DNA of 60,000 nucleotides from Owenia fusiformis (GCA_903813345.2 CAIIXF020000001.1:13227915-13287914); one strand, 5' to 3'; positions 1 to 12,842 are shown, counted from the first letter of the stretch. Translations and numbers: made by a program. Notes: generated from the sequence alone by a model not told the origin.

Positions 1-51
1 ATATTGCTTTGTAAAGATAATAAAATGAATTGTTGATTGTTTGCTTTCCAG

Positions 52-452
52 AGGTGGCAGTTTGGATGATGACCAATATGCTCTTAATGACTGGAGTGTC
101 GAGCTCCAAGGATCGACAAGCGTTATTTGAGCGTTACCAGAATGGTCGGTCGACATTGTACCTATCTATCAGAGACAGTAATAGAAATGATGACAACTTA
201 AATTCAATACTCCAACCGATAGAATTAATTAAAAGAGATGATAAAACATTAGGAGGAACCATAGGAATGAACAAGCGAGATACGCTATCTAACGACGATT
301 TGTGTCATCTTGTTTGTTCTTATTGTAGTAAGCAATTGCCCAGACGCTGGTCGGGCACCTGCATCTCCGAATGTGAACAGATGCACGATGGTGGAAGTAC
401 ACGTGTTGGGAAATCTTATGCGAATTGTTTTTCTTTATTGTATGGCAAGTGA
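52..452 (+). CDS. EH-type cysteine-rich secreted peptide precursor, copy 1 (last coding exon, partial)
   Basis: An AG acceptor at 50-51 opens an exon read in the same phase as the paralogous exon at 15275. It encodes a short hydrophobic stretch (VWMMTNMLLMTGVSSS) that looks like the end of a signal peptide, then a polar spacer, two Lys-Arg sites (LIKR, NKR) and a six-cysteine domain starting DTLSNDDLC. The cysteine spacing is C-x3-C-x2-C-x11-C-x3-C-x17-C. The first five cysteines follow the arthropod eclosion-hormone pattern as I know it (C-x3-C-x2-C-x12-C-x3-C). The likely product is a secreted neuropeptide released by prohormone convertase at the KR site. The first exon with the initiator Met lies left of the window. 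EH assignment is inference from spacing; another cysteine-rich secreted peptide is possible. Confidence 0.6.
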
Positions 453-1045
453 ATTGATTAATTCAAGGGATGAATTTTTATATTGTTTTGTCGATTTGAT
501 ACCACATCAACACGCAAACAACACGCAAATACAGAAGAGTAATGGTATTCAAACGTAGGACACAAAACAATTGCATGTTCTAAATCGTTAAGAAAATGAT
601 TTCTTTTTTGATCCATAATTATTGTTATCAGTGCGATATTTCCTGTAATATAAAGCGATCCATCTTTTACTAACGAATAGCCAAGTATGCATGCACCCAT
701 GCATATCTAACTCTTAGAAATTTAGGACTGGTTCAAGACTGGATATTATCATAAAAACTGTTCCATTGAATTTCTTTTTCAGTAATGGTATTGTTAAAAC
801 TGTTTTGCAAACTGGGAAAAGGATTTGAGCTTATAGAACTCAAGACAGTTGGCAACTTATTGTCTTCGATTCTTGTATGCTAGCATAAAGTCCTCGTTTC
901 AAACTTCAAACAAGAATATCAGTGGACATTTCACAATCAGCTCATTAAATAATGTGCTCGAATTCCTTATCTTATCATGGATGTGACTAAACTAATCTAC
1001 ATTGCATGTGAACGAAATTGAAGTTGTTTCTTCAAATAAAATTGC
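453..1045 (+). terminator. 3' flank/UTR of EH-like copy 1 with AATAAA at 1035-1040
   Basis: No ORF of note. From about 496 to about 1170 the sequence is clearly similar, with indels, to 24377-24990. Shared landmarks include GATACCACATCAACACGC, CAGCTCATTAAATA and GTTTCTTCAAATAAA. The conserved AATAAA at 1035-1040 is a plausible polyadenylation signal for the copy 1 transcript. Conservation between the duplicates supports a real 3' UTR or at least one shared duplicated block. Confidence 0.55.
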
Positions 1046-1170
1046 AACTTACAACTTACACTACTGATTCTTTCATTTCGTATTATGCCAAGGTAGATGG
1101 TTTCAAATAATGAAACTACACAAACGGGACAATTTCATATTTTCCCAACTGAGTCCTACCAATTCAATGG

Positions 1171-1641
1171 AATTGTAGAGCAAGCCAAAATTTTCAAAAA
1201 TACCTTAATTAAAAATCATTTAAGAACTGTTTAAGAACCCCTTTACTAAAATGGATTTAACCAATAGTTTCCCACAAGAATTTACTTGTTGAGACTCCAT
1301 CAACTTGAGTTTTTCTGAGATAATGAAGATTTCGTATCTATCCCCATGCATGATATGCAGCTTTTAAGTCAAGCCCATGTTAAGTCAATTCATCCTGAAA
1401 TCCTCAATGGAGACTTTAAGATGGTGATGTTTTCACAACGTAACCGCGAACGCAAAGTCCATTGATCAATTCAGAAATGCATATAGCGCGCATACAAAAT
1501 GAGCGCTAATATTAGTCTACTTCAGATACCCGATCAGCTTCAGTTCAGTGTTTAGAACGGGAGATCTGCAATTTCACGTTGGTGTCAACAGGAATCATTA
1601 ATGATTTAATGAGTATAAATACTCATGTCTACTGAATACTA
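1171..1641. other. Non-coding spacer, nothing recognised
   Basis: A+T-rich sequence with no credible ORF, RNA gene or repeat visible by eye. Confidence 0.5.
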
Positions 1642-2164
1642 CAGGGTGTCCCGAAAGTATGCCCCCCCCCCTAGGCAGACATATACCAGTGTCATCATAG
1701 TAGGTGTCATATATCATTTTAAAGCTTATCCAAAGTAAACATTGATTCGCCAAGTAGCATGGTTCAACTCTCAAATGTGAAAAAGTTACAGGCATTTCAA
1801 AATTTAGTGTTTGGTCAAAATTAAGTTCAATTTTACACCAAATCACTCGTCAATGTGCCCTCCGGGGCCATCTTAACAGCATCAATTCTTTTCGGGTGGG
1901 ATGGATATTGAGTTGGAAAAGGAGAATGGTGATGGTAGAAACTCGTACTTGTAATATGGTTCGAAATTGAACTTTATTTTGACAAAACACTAACTTTTAA
2001 AATGACTGTAACTTTTTCCCATTTGGAATTCAAACCATGATACTTGGCAAATCAATGTAACTTTGGATAAGCTTTAAAATGATATATGACATATACTATG
2101 CGGACAATGGAATATGTCTGCCTAGGGGGGGGGGGGGGGGGGGGCATACTTTCGGGACACCCTG
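1642..2164. mobile_element. MITE with CAGGGTGTCCCG ends
   Basis: The left end CAGGGTGTCCCGAAAGTATG and the right end CATACTTTCGGGACACCCTG are inverted copies, and the arms continue imperfectly for about 200 bp (both hold TCATTTTAAAGCTTATCC or its complement). Poly-C and poly-G runs sit at matching positions in the arms. A TA precedes the left end; the right side reads TT, a decayed TA. There is no transposase ORF, so it is non-autonomous. Related termini recur at 2954, 4915, 53877 and 59369. Confidence 0.8.
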
Positions 2165-2953
2165 TTTGCTGGCAAATTTGATTTCGATGCACAGTACAAT
2201 GCTTTCTGAAGAAAATGATGTATGTCATACACGCTTTAGCTCCAAATATCTTACGAAACGAGATTGTTTAAAATATGTATCATAGAAAACCAGCTTTATA
2301 AATATCCATGGCATATTACACGGTTTGGTAAAACAGTTGATGTGGTCCAAGTACTCTCACAACACGAAATATCATAATATCATCAAAAGATAAAGTTCTT
2401 TCTTTATTGAAATTTGAATCTATTAATGCATACTGCGTCGCTATAGAATGAATTTCACTACTATTTTCACGATTTTATTGAAATCAGGAGTCAACTTCAC
2501 GCATATGGATATATTTGAAGACCCAAAACGACTTAGTTTCAGAAATATCACTTTAAATTAAAAAATGACCGTTAACTCCGCACCAAACGATCATTCCTGC
2601 AGCATCAAATATTTCCCACATGCTCCGTTTGCATAGTGTGTTATATCGATGCTTTTTCGTCTTATGAACTATTTGTTCGCAGAAATCGTGGAAGTTCTGC
2701 CTTCAACTTGTAAAATAAGGAAAAAAGAAAAATCGTATCGAGGTTAATTGCAACATTTTGTTAATCGTTTCGGTTAAAATGTTAATCGTTTCGGTAACTA
2801 GTTTGAAGAGCAGTACTAGTGATTGCAAGGATTGATTTGGTGAAACCTTTGACGTGAACCAAGTCCATGGCATCCTGATATCATCGTGTGACTGGGGTTT
2901 TAGTAACATATCAATCCCCAATGTAAATAAACAAGAACAAAGGACAGCATGTA
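2165..2953. other. Non-coding spacer, nothing recognised
   Basis: No supported gene. A short direct repeat (TTAATCGTTTCGGT) occurs twice near 2760-2795. Confidence 0.5.
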
Positions 2954-3515
2954 CAGGGTGTTCAAAAACATGACCATAAGAAAGTTGAATAATCTGGTCA
3001 ATTTTGCATATTTTACCTTGAGATTTTAAAATGATTTAGTTCATTCAATGTGAATTTTGTTCTAAAAGTCTGATGATAATCTGTCTATTGTGTCAAAAAC
3101 TACAGTACCTTACACAACATGCTCAAAGTGGGCACTTCTCTATGCACAAATGAATGACCCGACCTATACTGTGCATTGTTCAGAATGCATGGATGCTGTT
3201 GCACTTAATCTGGAGGATGTAAGCCCCAGTAGCAATTGTTCTTGGAATAAACGTGTCCATTCAAAAAGAAATGTGTGTAGGAGAATCATCAACAACTTTG
3301 TTCACCGTATTGAATTGTGCATAGAGAGGAGAGGTGCACATTTGGGGCATGTTTTGTAAGGAACTGTAGTTTTCGACTCAATTGGCAGATAATAATCAAA
3401 CTTCCACAATCGAATTCACATTTAATGAACTAAATAATTCTGAAATTTCAAAGCAAAGTACGGAAAATTGACCGAGTTATTCAATTTTAATACGGTCCTG
3501 TTTTTGGACACCCTC
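2954..3515. mobile_element. Internally deleted Tc1/mariner-type element, CAGGGTGTTC ends
   Basis: The ends CAGGGTGTTCAAAAACA and TGTTTTTGGACACCCTC are inverted repeats flanked by TA (2952-2953 and 3516-3517). Subterminal arms of about 100 bp also pair (TTCATTCAATGTGAATT against AATTCACATTTAATGAA). The TA duplication and a transposase C-terminal remnant inside point to the Tc1/mariner (IS630) superfamily. Confidence 0.75.
3090..3359 (+). pseudogene. Remnant of a DDE (Tc1/mariner-like) transposase C-terminus
   Basis: An 89-codon open frame ends 156 bp before the right terminus of the surrounding element, where a mariner-type transposase normally stops. Its tail (CRRIINNFVHRIELCIERRG followed by AHLGHVL) resembles the end of DDE_3 transposases, where a run like RR-LQ-CI---GGHF-HLL is common. 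No catalytic triad is present, so it is a fragment. Identification rests on a short tail pattern from memory. Confidence 0.4.
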
Positions 3516-4309
3516 TATATATTAACAAATACATACTACATGCATCTTAACTTTACACAAAATAAATAACATTACACCTTTCATTGGTCTGTTGGTCAAC
3601 AAATAGTGTTTGTCCTTGATTATGATATTATAGTATCTATAGTGGGCCAAATTTCCATTGAAGCAATGTTCAGATTCTTTAAAACCTTTGTTTATTCGTT
3701 TGACAACCAAACACTTCACGATTAATCACAAATAAATAGCTACATTGACAGGGTGTTACCATAGTATAGCCATTTGCATTTCAGACAGATTCAACCCACA
3801 CTTTTTCATAAATCATTAAACCATGATTAAACTAAGTGACTATTGAAAGTTTATAACATGGATGGCTATGGCAGCTTGGCCCAAGCAAATGAAGAATGAC
3901 AAGGGTGACATGATCTATTATGTCAGCTTTATTAAACTATATCAGAAACTATACTCGTATATATCCCATTATTAAAACTAATTGAAGGTGATATTAAAAG
4001 AAGTTATTCACCAAGGGGATTTGATATGGGAAATATCACAAGGATGATATTATTATTTCCCGAGGGAACGCAGTGACAAAGGGAAATGTTACGTTGATAT
4101 CATCCGATATCATCAACCCGACAGGTGAATAATGACCTTATTCCATGGTCAAGAGCAATATCCTCTGTTGAATTAAAAAAATGAAAATCTTTGAAAAATG
4201 AAAATTTTTGAAAAACGTAAAATTATATATACCTGGGATTGATATAATCCCTCTAATCCCAATATCATCCCTGTCCAAAATATGTGATTTATTACTTGCT
4301 ATTATACGG
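3516..4309. other. Non-coding spacer with a foldback at about 3990-4150
   Basis: No gene seen. Around 4000-4130 the sequence is palindromic in style (GATATGGGAAATATCAC and TTTCCCGAGGGAA near GATATCATCCGATATCATC). It resembles the other foldback repeats of this window. A motif at about 4148-4163 (CATGGTCAAGAGCAATATC) reappears inverted at about 7190-7210, outside the next element, so the inverted arms may extend beyond 4310-7179. Confidence 0.4.
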
Positions 4310-4898
4310 TGTCCAACTCAAACGCTCTTACATGCACGACGGAGCGTTTCATTCACGCGGAAACGCTGCGGAGCGAAATAAAATGACGTCTAATGAAGAC
4401 CCCAATATGACCGTAAGTATTGTTTCACTCGTTTCTCTTACATATCATACGTTATTGTGATATATGAACCATTCGATGAACAATACCCTGAGCTCTTGTC
4501 TTATTTATTCAACTGTCAAACTGTTATTTGCTTGATCGAACGAATCTGAAGTTGACGAATTGACCACAAATTACGAATTAAACTAGTATTTATATGAAGA
4601 CGTCAATCTTTCTGTCAAAGTAGTAGATCACAAACTCGTATATTCTCATTTGCTAAACCCCAGTCCAAATCCATTATTGTTCTCGAGAAACCGCTTGTTT
4701 TCCTCGAAACGCTCCGTCGATTTTGAACACTCTTTTAGAAACGCTCTTATCATTTTGTTTTGATATTATTTTCAGATTATTAGAAAAGAGTTCGGAATCG
4801 AATCTATCTCTCAAAAACGTGTTGTACTTGTTGTTGAAACGTCCGAACCTGTTGGTGCTAAACGTGTAACAAGTCGGTCTTTAGCCTACATTACCCTA

Positions 4899-6797
4899 CT
4901 ATCACACCAAACTACAGGGTGGGCCAAAAAAAAACCAATACCAAACTTCAAATCAGGATAAAAATACTTTTGTTCAATATGATACATTGACTTATATATC
5001 ATTTTAAAGGTAATACATTTTCAAACAATTTGGTATATAACACTATGACATAAAATCAATAGTAAAGGTGTATTATACTTATTTGGGAGGCTGGGTCGCT
5101 ATTTAAGGTCTCTAGATTTAAGGGAGAAAACAGTAAATCTGTGGAATTATGTAAACTTTTTATTCATAGAATATCATTTTGTTAGGTGAATACATGCATG
5201 TTTATTTGCATCAATGTGTGACTAAACTTATTGTTTATGAATTTCAGTGTTGTTTAATAACATTTTACAATTTATTTATTTAAACAATTGCTTAATATGC
5301 CCCCCCCCTCTATGCGTCAACAATAAGCCTCAAGCGGTAGCGCCATCTATCAACAGATTACTGTTGCAATACATTCCAGCAATTAGGATTCCGCGGTTCA
5401 GCTAATCACTACTTTTCATTGGATGCTTGTGACTGTACACCATTTCCTGGACCCATTTCCATACATGGAGATGGCTCCATGTATGGTAATCCACCACATT
5501 AGCATCGAGCTGCTGGGTGGCCAAGCATCTGGATCAGTCACTGACAACTTGTTCGTGAAGGAATGCCAATGTCACCTTTGATCTATGGGACAAGGCACTG
5601 TCTTATTGAAAAATACCCCCCCCCCCCAACCAAATATACGTTTTATGTCTTTTAACATACCTCTTTTGAGTACTTATTGATAGTTATCAATACTGAAATT
5701 AATAAACAATAAGTTAAGTCACAAATGATGCAAATATACAAGCTTGTATTCACCTAACAAAATGATATTCCATGAATAAAAAGTTTACATAATTTCAAAG
5801 ATTTACTGTTTTCTCCCCAAAATCTAGAGACCTTAAATAGCGACCCAGCCTCCCAAATAAGTATAATACACCTTTACTATTGATTTTATGTCATAGTGTC
5901 ATATACCAAATTGTTTGAAAATGTATTACCTTTAAAATGATATATAAGTCAATGTACCACATTGAACGTAACTATTTTTATCCTGATTTAAAGTTGGGTA
6001 TTGGTTTTTTTTGGCCCACCCTGTAGTTCTTACTACATTCTCGAAAACGGGCTTCAACTGTGTACGAACGGACTGGACGTACTAAGAACCGTTTGGGGTC
6101 TATTTACAAACTTCATCGAACGTACTTGAACGGGTAGGTCCTCTAGAACTTGCTCAAAATGCTCTCGTGGTCGTCACGTTCTACAATTAGAACGAGTGAC
6201 AACGTACTAACGACGAGCTGGGCGTACTACAAACGGAATCGTCGTACTTCAATCCTACTAGGGATGTTTTTTCAAAGAGTTGAACTGTCTGAGGACGTAT
6301 TGAGAACGAGGTAGAACTAATTGCAAACGGGTTTAAACTGATTAAGAACGTATTAAAAACTGCTTATGAACGAGTTAGCAAAAATATAGCTATCACACCA
6401 AACAAGTTGCCACTGCATTCTTCAAAACTGGTTTTAAACTGTGTACGAACGGAATGAACGTATCTGCAACTTTCTAGGACTATTTACGAACTTAATGTAC
6501 GTTCTCAGACGGGAAGGTGATTTTAGAATTTTGAAATGATTCAAAATTCGATGGCGACCATACCGTTCTGTAATCAGGTCATGATGACCTTCTAGACTAA
6601 GGGACACGTTATACGGCGTTGCACACCGACGTGGTGCGACCTGAACGAACTGCGAATGAGATGGACGTATTGAAGACTGTTTATGAACGACGTAGCTAAT
6701 TATTTTAGACATATTTCCCGACCACAGCCAGATTGAGCCCGTTTTACGACGTTTTCGTAGGACTGGCAAGAACGGGTAAGAACTAGTTTGGTGTGAT
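4899..6797. mobile_element. Middle element of the nest, ATCACACCAAACT ends
   Basis: ATCACACCAAACT at about 4900 is matched by AGTTTGGTGTGAT at about 6784. Interior blocks at about 6049-6400 and 6426-6790 are diverged copies of each other: both contain AACTGTGTACGAACGGA, then GACGTACT or AACGTATC, then TATTTAC(A/G)AACTT. ATCACACCAAAC also recurs at about 6392 between them. No coding capacity recognised. The short terminal repeat makes this call tentative. Confidence 0.45.
4915..6023. mobile_element. Innermost MITE, CAGGGTGGGCC ends, ~270 bp arms
   Basis: CAGGGTGGGCCAAAAAAAAA on the left pairs with TTTTTTTTGGCCCACCCTG on the right, flanked by TA on both sides. The inverted arms run about 270 bp with few mismatches; both contain GGGAGGCTGGGTCGCTATTT or its complement. 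The long, well-preserved arms suggest a younger element. No transposase ORF inside. Confidence 0.8.
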
Positions 6798-7179
6798 GGG
6801 GGGGGGGGTTAGATGATGGTATGCATACATGTGTGCTAAAACATAAAACTATTAACAAAAAAAACAAAAAGCTTATATGTGAATTAATCTTACTTCTCTT
6901 GATGCCAAGGGATAGAATAGATCTCCTCTTTCTCTTCCTGAAAGGGAAAGTCAAGCTATATATTTTCTAAACAGACCTAGACTACCGCAGCGTTTCCGTT
7001 TCACTGTGTTAACTCGATCGCAGCGTTTCTTGAATATGAGAATGTCATCATTTTTAAGACTGTATATTCTGTCATCAAATCACTATTACGTATGGTGTGC
7101 TGAAGCTTTGGAATTTAACCAAAATAATAATGAAACGCTCCGTTGTGCATGTAAGAGCGTTTGGGTTGGACACCGTGCA

Positions 7180-7675
7180 TTATAGCCCTGATATTGCTCT
7201 GACCATGATATAATATATATTATTACATAATTATATGTGTCTGATTTAACAGACCCTCTCAGCTATACTGACACAGTATAGTATCTCTTTAGAGAGAATA
7301 TTAGCTGTGGATACCACTATGCATAATTAGTAATTACGATATATCATTGTTTATAAGTCAGTTATACCCATCAGAAAATGGAGATGTCTTCAAACGTATC
7401 ACAACACTTTAGGTGAGATAAGAAAGAATGAAAATAATACCAAAAAGCGGAACAATTATTTTCACAACTGTTGATGGTGTGTTTCACTGTTGGATGACTT
7501 AATTAATAGTTAAACCATATTTATGTGAGGTACTTAATTTCCGCAATAGCGACAACTTGTTAGTTTGTTCCACCTGCACAGACTGGAAGTAGATACAGAG
7601 GACGACATGGAAGCTTGAACGCTCATGAACACCCCCGAGTGACACAATGGGGAGTTTAACTATTCTTAAAATATA
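7180..7675. other. Non-coding spacer, nothing recognised
   Basis: No gene or clear repeat apart from the inverted AGCAATATC motif shared with 4148-4163. Confidence 0.4.
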
Positions 7676-7830
7676 CACTACCCTCCATAAGTTTGGCAAC
7701 CGAAAGTCTTTATTTGATAGCGATTTAATACACAGGGCCTATTTGAATTTCTATTTCGTTTCTATAATACAATAGTTGAGAAACTTATGACTGACACATT
7801 TTCAGGTTGCCAAACTAATGAAGGGGAGTG
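7676..7830. mobile_element. Short mariner-type MITE (155 bp)
   Basis: CACTACCCTCCATAAGTTTG followed by GCAACC pairs with GGTTGCCAAACTAATGAAGG followed by GGAGTG. The termini are flanked by TA on each side (7674-7675, 7831-7832). It is too short to code, and typical of TA-targeting mariner MITEs. Confidence 0.7.
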
Positions 7831-7832
7831 TA

Positions 7833-9583
7833 TACACATACATGTTTACGCCTTTTTCAGTCTGTACTGATGACCCCGGGGATAATTCAATGCACATGGA
7901 GATTTGGAGGACAAAGAACAATTATTTTTATTTTAACTTGAACACGTGATGTTCAAATCATGAATTACATAAAGCGACATTGAGGTAGATTTCAATATAA
8001 ATTAGTTTTTAACCGCTACTCAATGCAGATTACATCAGGAAGATGGAGAAATACGGACCGATTTCATATGCTTTTATGAAATCTGGATATCAAAGGAAAA
8101 GTAAGTGATCGTAATATTGAAATAAAAAGTTGAAAAATTGTTTTTTCCAATAAAAATATTTCTCAGTTTCACATTTACTTCGATTGTTTTTCTGACTATT
8201 AGGGATTACTTAAATTGATCAAATGGTTTAGTTTGTTGTTTATCAATGTTCTGTACACGGGGTTAGTACTACTTCGTAGTAGCTTATCTTCCTTACAATA
8301 AATATAAATACAAAGCATTTTAACCCATGTAAAGTTAGTAAAACCCACTAAAAGTAGTGGCGTAGGAAGGTGTAAATTCAACACAACGCCAAAAATATGA
8401 AAAATGTGTCAAATCTTTTCTTCTATTTTATGCTCGAAAAACGTCATTATCTAATGTGCTTGAAAAGTTAGAATGGTTTTCATCATATAAAATCACCACA
8501 GAAAGTCGATATTTTAATTCTCGACCCTCATTCTCACTTTTCGAATGAAAATGTTTATTTTTTCGAACGCTATAGACGACCAATTACCAGATATAAACAA
8601 TAAGAGATTTTTAATCAATTTTGAATACTATTGAGTAATTGGACTTAGATACATTGTATTGCCTGATTCCATCGTGCACCGTGCGATACGACAATCCAGA
8701 TTAAAGAAACTAGTATGATCAATTGATTTAAAGAAACATATCTGTGATCAATGATGCAATTAACCCTAATACTGTCTGCAACTATTTTATAACTAATTCG
8801 CAATACCAAATATACCTCAACAAAGGTCAAATCGAGGTTAACGTGACAATTTTGACATTTTGTGATAAATTGTTAATTACATTTCAAAATATTTTTTGTG
8901 CCACAAATGATATATTTCCTAAGATAATAATCTACTTTCTTTAAAATGAAATAAAAATCCAGATAATAGCTTTTCTAGAACTGAAGTACTTTCAAAGATA
9001 GCAGGTATCGCGAAAACTGATTGAAATCAGGGGAGTATGTGAATAATCAACAATTTCAACTTCAACTTGTTTTTGTTTTTAACATTCATATTTCAAGAAG
9101 TACTACAAATTAATAACAATTAGTGATTTAGTAAGAAAATATATAAAAGCTGACTAATCATTATTCCAATATAATTTTGATCATGATTTTGCTTAGCAAA
9201 CGATTTCTATTACCTCGCTCCTTTCTAGAACGATATTGCTAGTTCAAAAACAAAAAAGGTATGATGAGTATCAGATTGAAGACTGTTCTTTCAAAGAGTA
9301 TATGCCAGATTCTAGACTTCATTTTGGCATTACAGTATACAACGCTTTGGGAAAGTAAAGAAATAAAAAACTGTGTAATGTCGTTCTTTCTTGGCTCACT
9401 TTGCACTTATATTAAAGGAACTATCGCAATCATGCAATCATACGTTTACTCTTACAAATCATATTATTAAACACCATGCATGTCTATAATTGAATCTAGC
9501 AAATCTTGACTTGCAATGGTACGTGTGAAGCTTACGTAAGTGACAGATAACGACGAAGTAGACACAAGTCTATCAGCTTATAT
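7833..9583. other. Non-coding A+T-rich spacer, nothing recognised
   Basis: Only short random ORFs; no similarity to known families seen in their translations. Confidence 0.5.
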
Positions 9584-9584
9584 C

Positions 9585-11140
9585 AAGGGGGAAAGTCTAC
9601 CCGCGTATATGCAACCTACCGCCGAGTAAGAAACGCATATACCGCCAATCAAATTTTTGGTAAACTACATCTCATAGGAAAATGGACAATAAAGGTAATA
9701 TTGAGCCACTATCAATTCCCTTGGATGGCTAGAATCGTAACTAAGATGTTCTAGCAGGCGGAATTGGCATAGAATTATAGTTGAAATATATTTTTATGTC
9801 AACATTAAGAGATCAGTAAAACGTATAATGGTTTTTGGTTTGTTTTCTCATTCATATTCGCTTTAATTGATAACGAGACATACATAAGACATACCTGGGT
9901 CGGAAAAATGCATGTCTTATGCATTATATATTAAGTGTCAAACTATTAGGTCAAAATAGCACTTTTGAACAGCAAAAATCTTCACATAAACTTTGTCCTA
10001 AAAGATCCGATGTTATCGGACATCGGACCCGATGTGATCGATGAGTAATATTATAAAGATCCGAAAATATCTTGAGTAAAGGATCTCAGAATCCGAACAT
10101 TACTTGAGTAAAATCTGGTGAGATCCGTTTATGACGTGCTGATGATGAAATAGTGTTAGGGTTACTTTTGGGACATATTGACCCAGACCGACACAACAGA
10201 AATTAAACACTGGAGGATAAGAATCAATTATTATCCATATTTATGGATAAAAATGAATGTATCAAGTTTTTAATCTCTATTGGTCAATCTTTTTTCATTT
10301 TAGTAGCCGTTCCACTGATATCTTATTTTATTCAAAATTGAGAGCAAATGAGCATAACGGGTCTTTTAACTGTGCACATTTTAGACCAATCAAAATATAC
10401 AACTTTTTTCATATGTTTACCTTCTTGGTAGATACAAAATAACACGTACCAAAATCATTGGATTATGAGCATAGTCAGATAGAAGTGATGATATCATTAA
10501 CAATGAAAATTATGGTGTTTCAAGTGAAAGCATGAGTTCAATGTTTTAGAGAACTTTGCGGGGCACAGACGTTGACGTATAGTCTTCCGGGAATTAAATC
10601 ATATTAACAGGAATTTTTGTGATATACTTCATGTTATTATATGATCATCCGAAAGCTTACTCACTCCCTCATCGGGTTTTACTCATGGTATAATCGGAGG
10701 CGGTAGCATCGGGTCCTATAGAATCGTACTCGTCGTATAATCCTGTCTTTCATTTTCAACGTTCACCGGTGATTTCAATGATATGCAACGTATTGCAGTG
10801 AAACAAATTTGATATATTTGCACTTATTGTATCTTTGAACCAAATGGAGTAATTACAGCCATGGTTCTTACTTATTTAAGGCGTAAAACATCATTCTATT
10901 ATTTAGAATTTAGCGATTTGATAGTAAATATTGCATAAAGTACTCATTATTCTGCAAACATAAGTGCCTTGAACAACAACTATATCTGTTACAAACAATT
11001 CTGTGTTTTATCTATTTCTTATATTGAGAAATTCAATATATAAACAGGAGTTTATTAACTTATCCCCTACATTTTCAGACATCTTCGGATCTTTGCTCGG
11101 CGGTACTAGGTTGTATATACGCGGGTAGACTTTCCCCAAG
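9585..11140. mobile_element. Inverted-repeat element, GGGGAAAGTCTACCCGCGTA ends
   Basis: Left arm GGGGAAAGTCTACCCGCGTA with CAACCTACCGCCGAG pairs with right arm CTCGGCGGTACTAGGTTG with TACGCGGGTAGACTTTCCCC, about 1.5 kb apart. The interior has only short ORFs; one 61-codon frame at 10257 resembles nothing known to me. Palindromic GATCCGATG-type motifs lie near 10005-10050. Likely a non-autonomous DNA transposon. Confidence 0.6.
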
Positions 11141-12224
11141 TCTATATGAGGAACCAATGCAAAAGATCGACGTTGGGGATAATTTACTACATTCATTCGT
11201 ACTTAAAGGGCGGCATTATTGTCCCAAGTTAAAATTCCAACATCGAGTATCAAATCCCTGGGATTGAACTTTTGTTTTTTAGTTAAAAACGCATTTGGGA
11301 TTTCATTGTAAAAAAAGTACGCCTTAAAATAGAGTAATATGAAGTTGATCATAGTCCAGAGGGATAACAACTGGGCTATCACATTGACAGATAAAATGAA
11401 TCTTTTTTAAATATATAAATTTCAGAAAAAGTCTCATATTTCTCCTTCTAGCGTGCTTAATGTACTTCACGCCTCTCCATCTAACTGTGCGCAGGTGTTG
11501 TCCTTGGAAGCAGAGTCTGTCAATTTGCAGCATTGTGCGAGACGGTTATATAATTCTCATTGCAGCTGGTGTTGATATGCTTTGTTGTAGTATTCTAATA
11601 GTAAGGTTTTATTTGAACAAATGAGGTGGATCGTTCTCGCCAAAGAGGCATTTTATTACCTTGGAACAAAGTCCGCAACTCCTATACTATTGTCTGATAG
11701 TTCTGCGCCAGGACACAGAGACATAAAAACAATTGTTGCTTTGTGCGATATAAGCCAATGTGGTTTAAACTTTACTTGGAGATTCTTGTCAATTTGTATT
11801 GATGAATATCAAAACTAAAAGACTGCCGATTTATATTTTCCAACAAATTATATCGCGGCTTCTGGCTGCGTCGTGAGCTGCTCTCATACTTTGCTAAAAT
11901 GCTTTTAAAAATGAAACGTTACTCATATATTTAAAATATATTATGGGGTATAACATTGTGAACTAGATTTAACATCTCCGTTGTACAGTCAACCATAGAT
12001 ATAGATCATACCTAGTGGTACAGCCTCCAATTTTGATCATAAGTCAAGATACTTTATGAATGCAAAGGGTACGATTATTAGCTGAGGCCCAGGAATACGC
12101 TAAAAATGTTTTAAAAATGTACGCTAAGTCCCCTAGTGTCCTGAATAGGTAATGCGTGGTGTATGTGTATGTATTTATCCCATACTTGGACGTGTTACAG
12201 GTACATAAAGCCGGTTTGTAAAAA
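11141..12224. other. Non-coding spacer, nothing recognised
   Basis: No supported gene or repeat. Confidence 0.4.
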
Positions 12225-12730
12225 CTTATATTTTCATCAGCGGGCAGATATAGCTTTACGTCCCGCTCCGAGCGGGCAGATATAGTATATCTACTCGCTA
12301 CGTCATAATCGCCGCTCGCATATTTGTTCATAATTTGTAACGTTCGCATAATGACTGTAAACTACAATGCATGGAGAAAACACAGACAATCGGGATCTGT
12401 TTGATGGTTTAAAAAGGGAAAGAGCATCCACTTAATCAATCAAAAATTCGAGAAAATAAATGTGGGAATATTTGAGAGAACAGGAAAATCCGCCCACGGC
12501 CAAGAAAACAAAACTGGACATGAAAATTCTAATATTTCCACGATTGAGCAATGTGAACCAGATGACCAAGATTGGTATGGGATAAACATATTATCCTATA
12601 GTCGGTTCAGGATATTGGGATTATCCCTTGGCCAATATAATATATTTTCCCTCGGGACCTGCGGCCCTCGGGCAGATATATTATATTTGCCTCGGGATAA
12701 TCCCAATATCCTGAACCTCATATAGGATAA
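12225..12730. repeat. Two foldback palindromes (GCGGGCAGATATA and CTCGGG types)
   Basis: At 12238-12295 GCGGGCAGATATAG occurs twice around a GCTCCGAGCGGG centre. At 12593-12727 a long imperfect palindrome has arms with TCAGGATATTGGGATTATCC and GGATAATCCCAATATCCTGA around a CCTCGGGACCTGCGGCCCTC centre. The centre resembles those of the foldbacks at 13026, 28042 and 50880, so these are probably one family. Confidence 0.6.
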
Positions 12731-12842
12731 TCTCTATTTATCCTATGCCAAGTAGAGTTTCAGGGATATAAGTTGGTAAGATATATCCCGTATCCTGATT
12801 TTGAGGTTTCCATATCCAGAACCTCCATATCTCCCGCCATAT

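Larger units (their letters stand above)
4310..7179. mobile_element. Outer inverted-repeat element of a three-level nest
   Basis: The left end reads CGGTGTCCAACTCAAACGCT followed by CTTACATGCACGACGGAGCG. The right end is its inverted copy with two or three changes, ending GGACACCG near 7178. ATTATA occurs just outside each end, a possible target duplication, although three extra bases (TGC) sit on the right. No transposase ORF was found; the interior is occupied by two further elements. Confidence 0.65.

Noticed and set aside
6434-6954. Two overlapping minus-strand open frames
   Set aside because: Located within nested transposon sequence, no recognisable domain, and the neighbouring duplicate of the block does not keep the frame.
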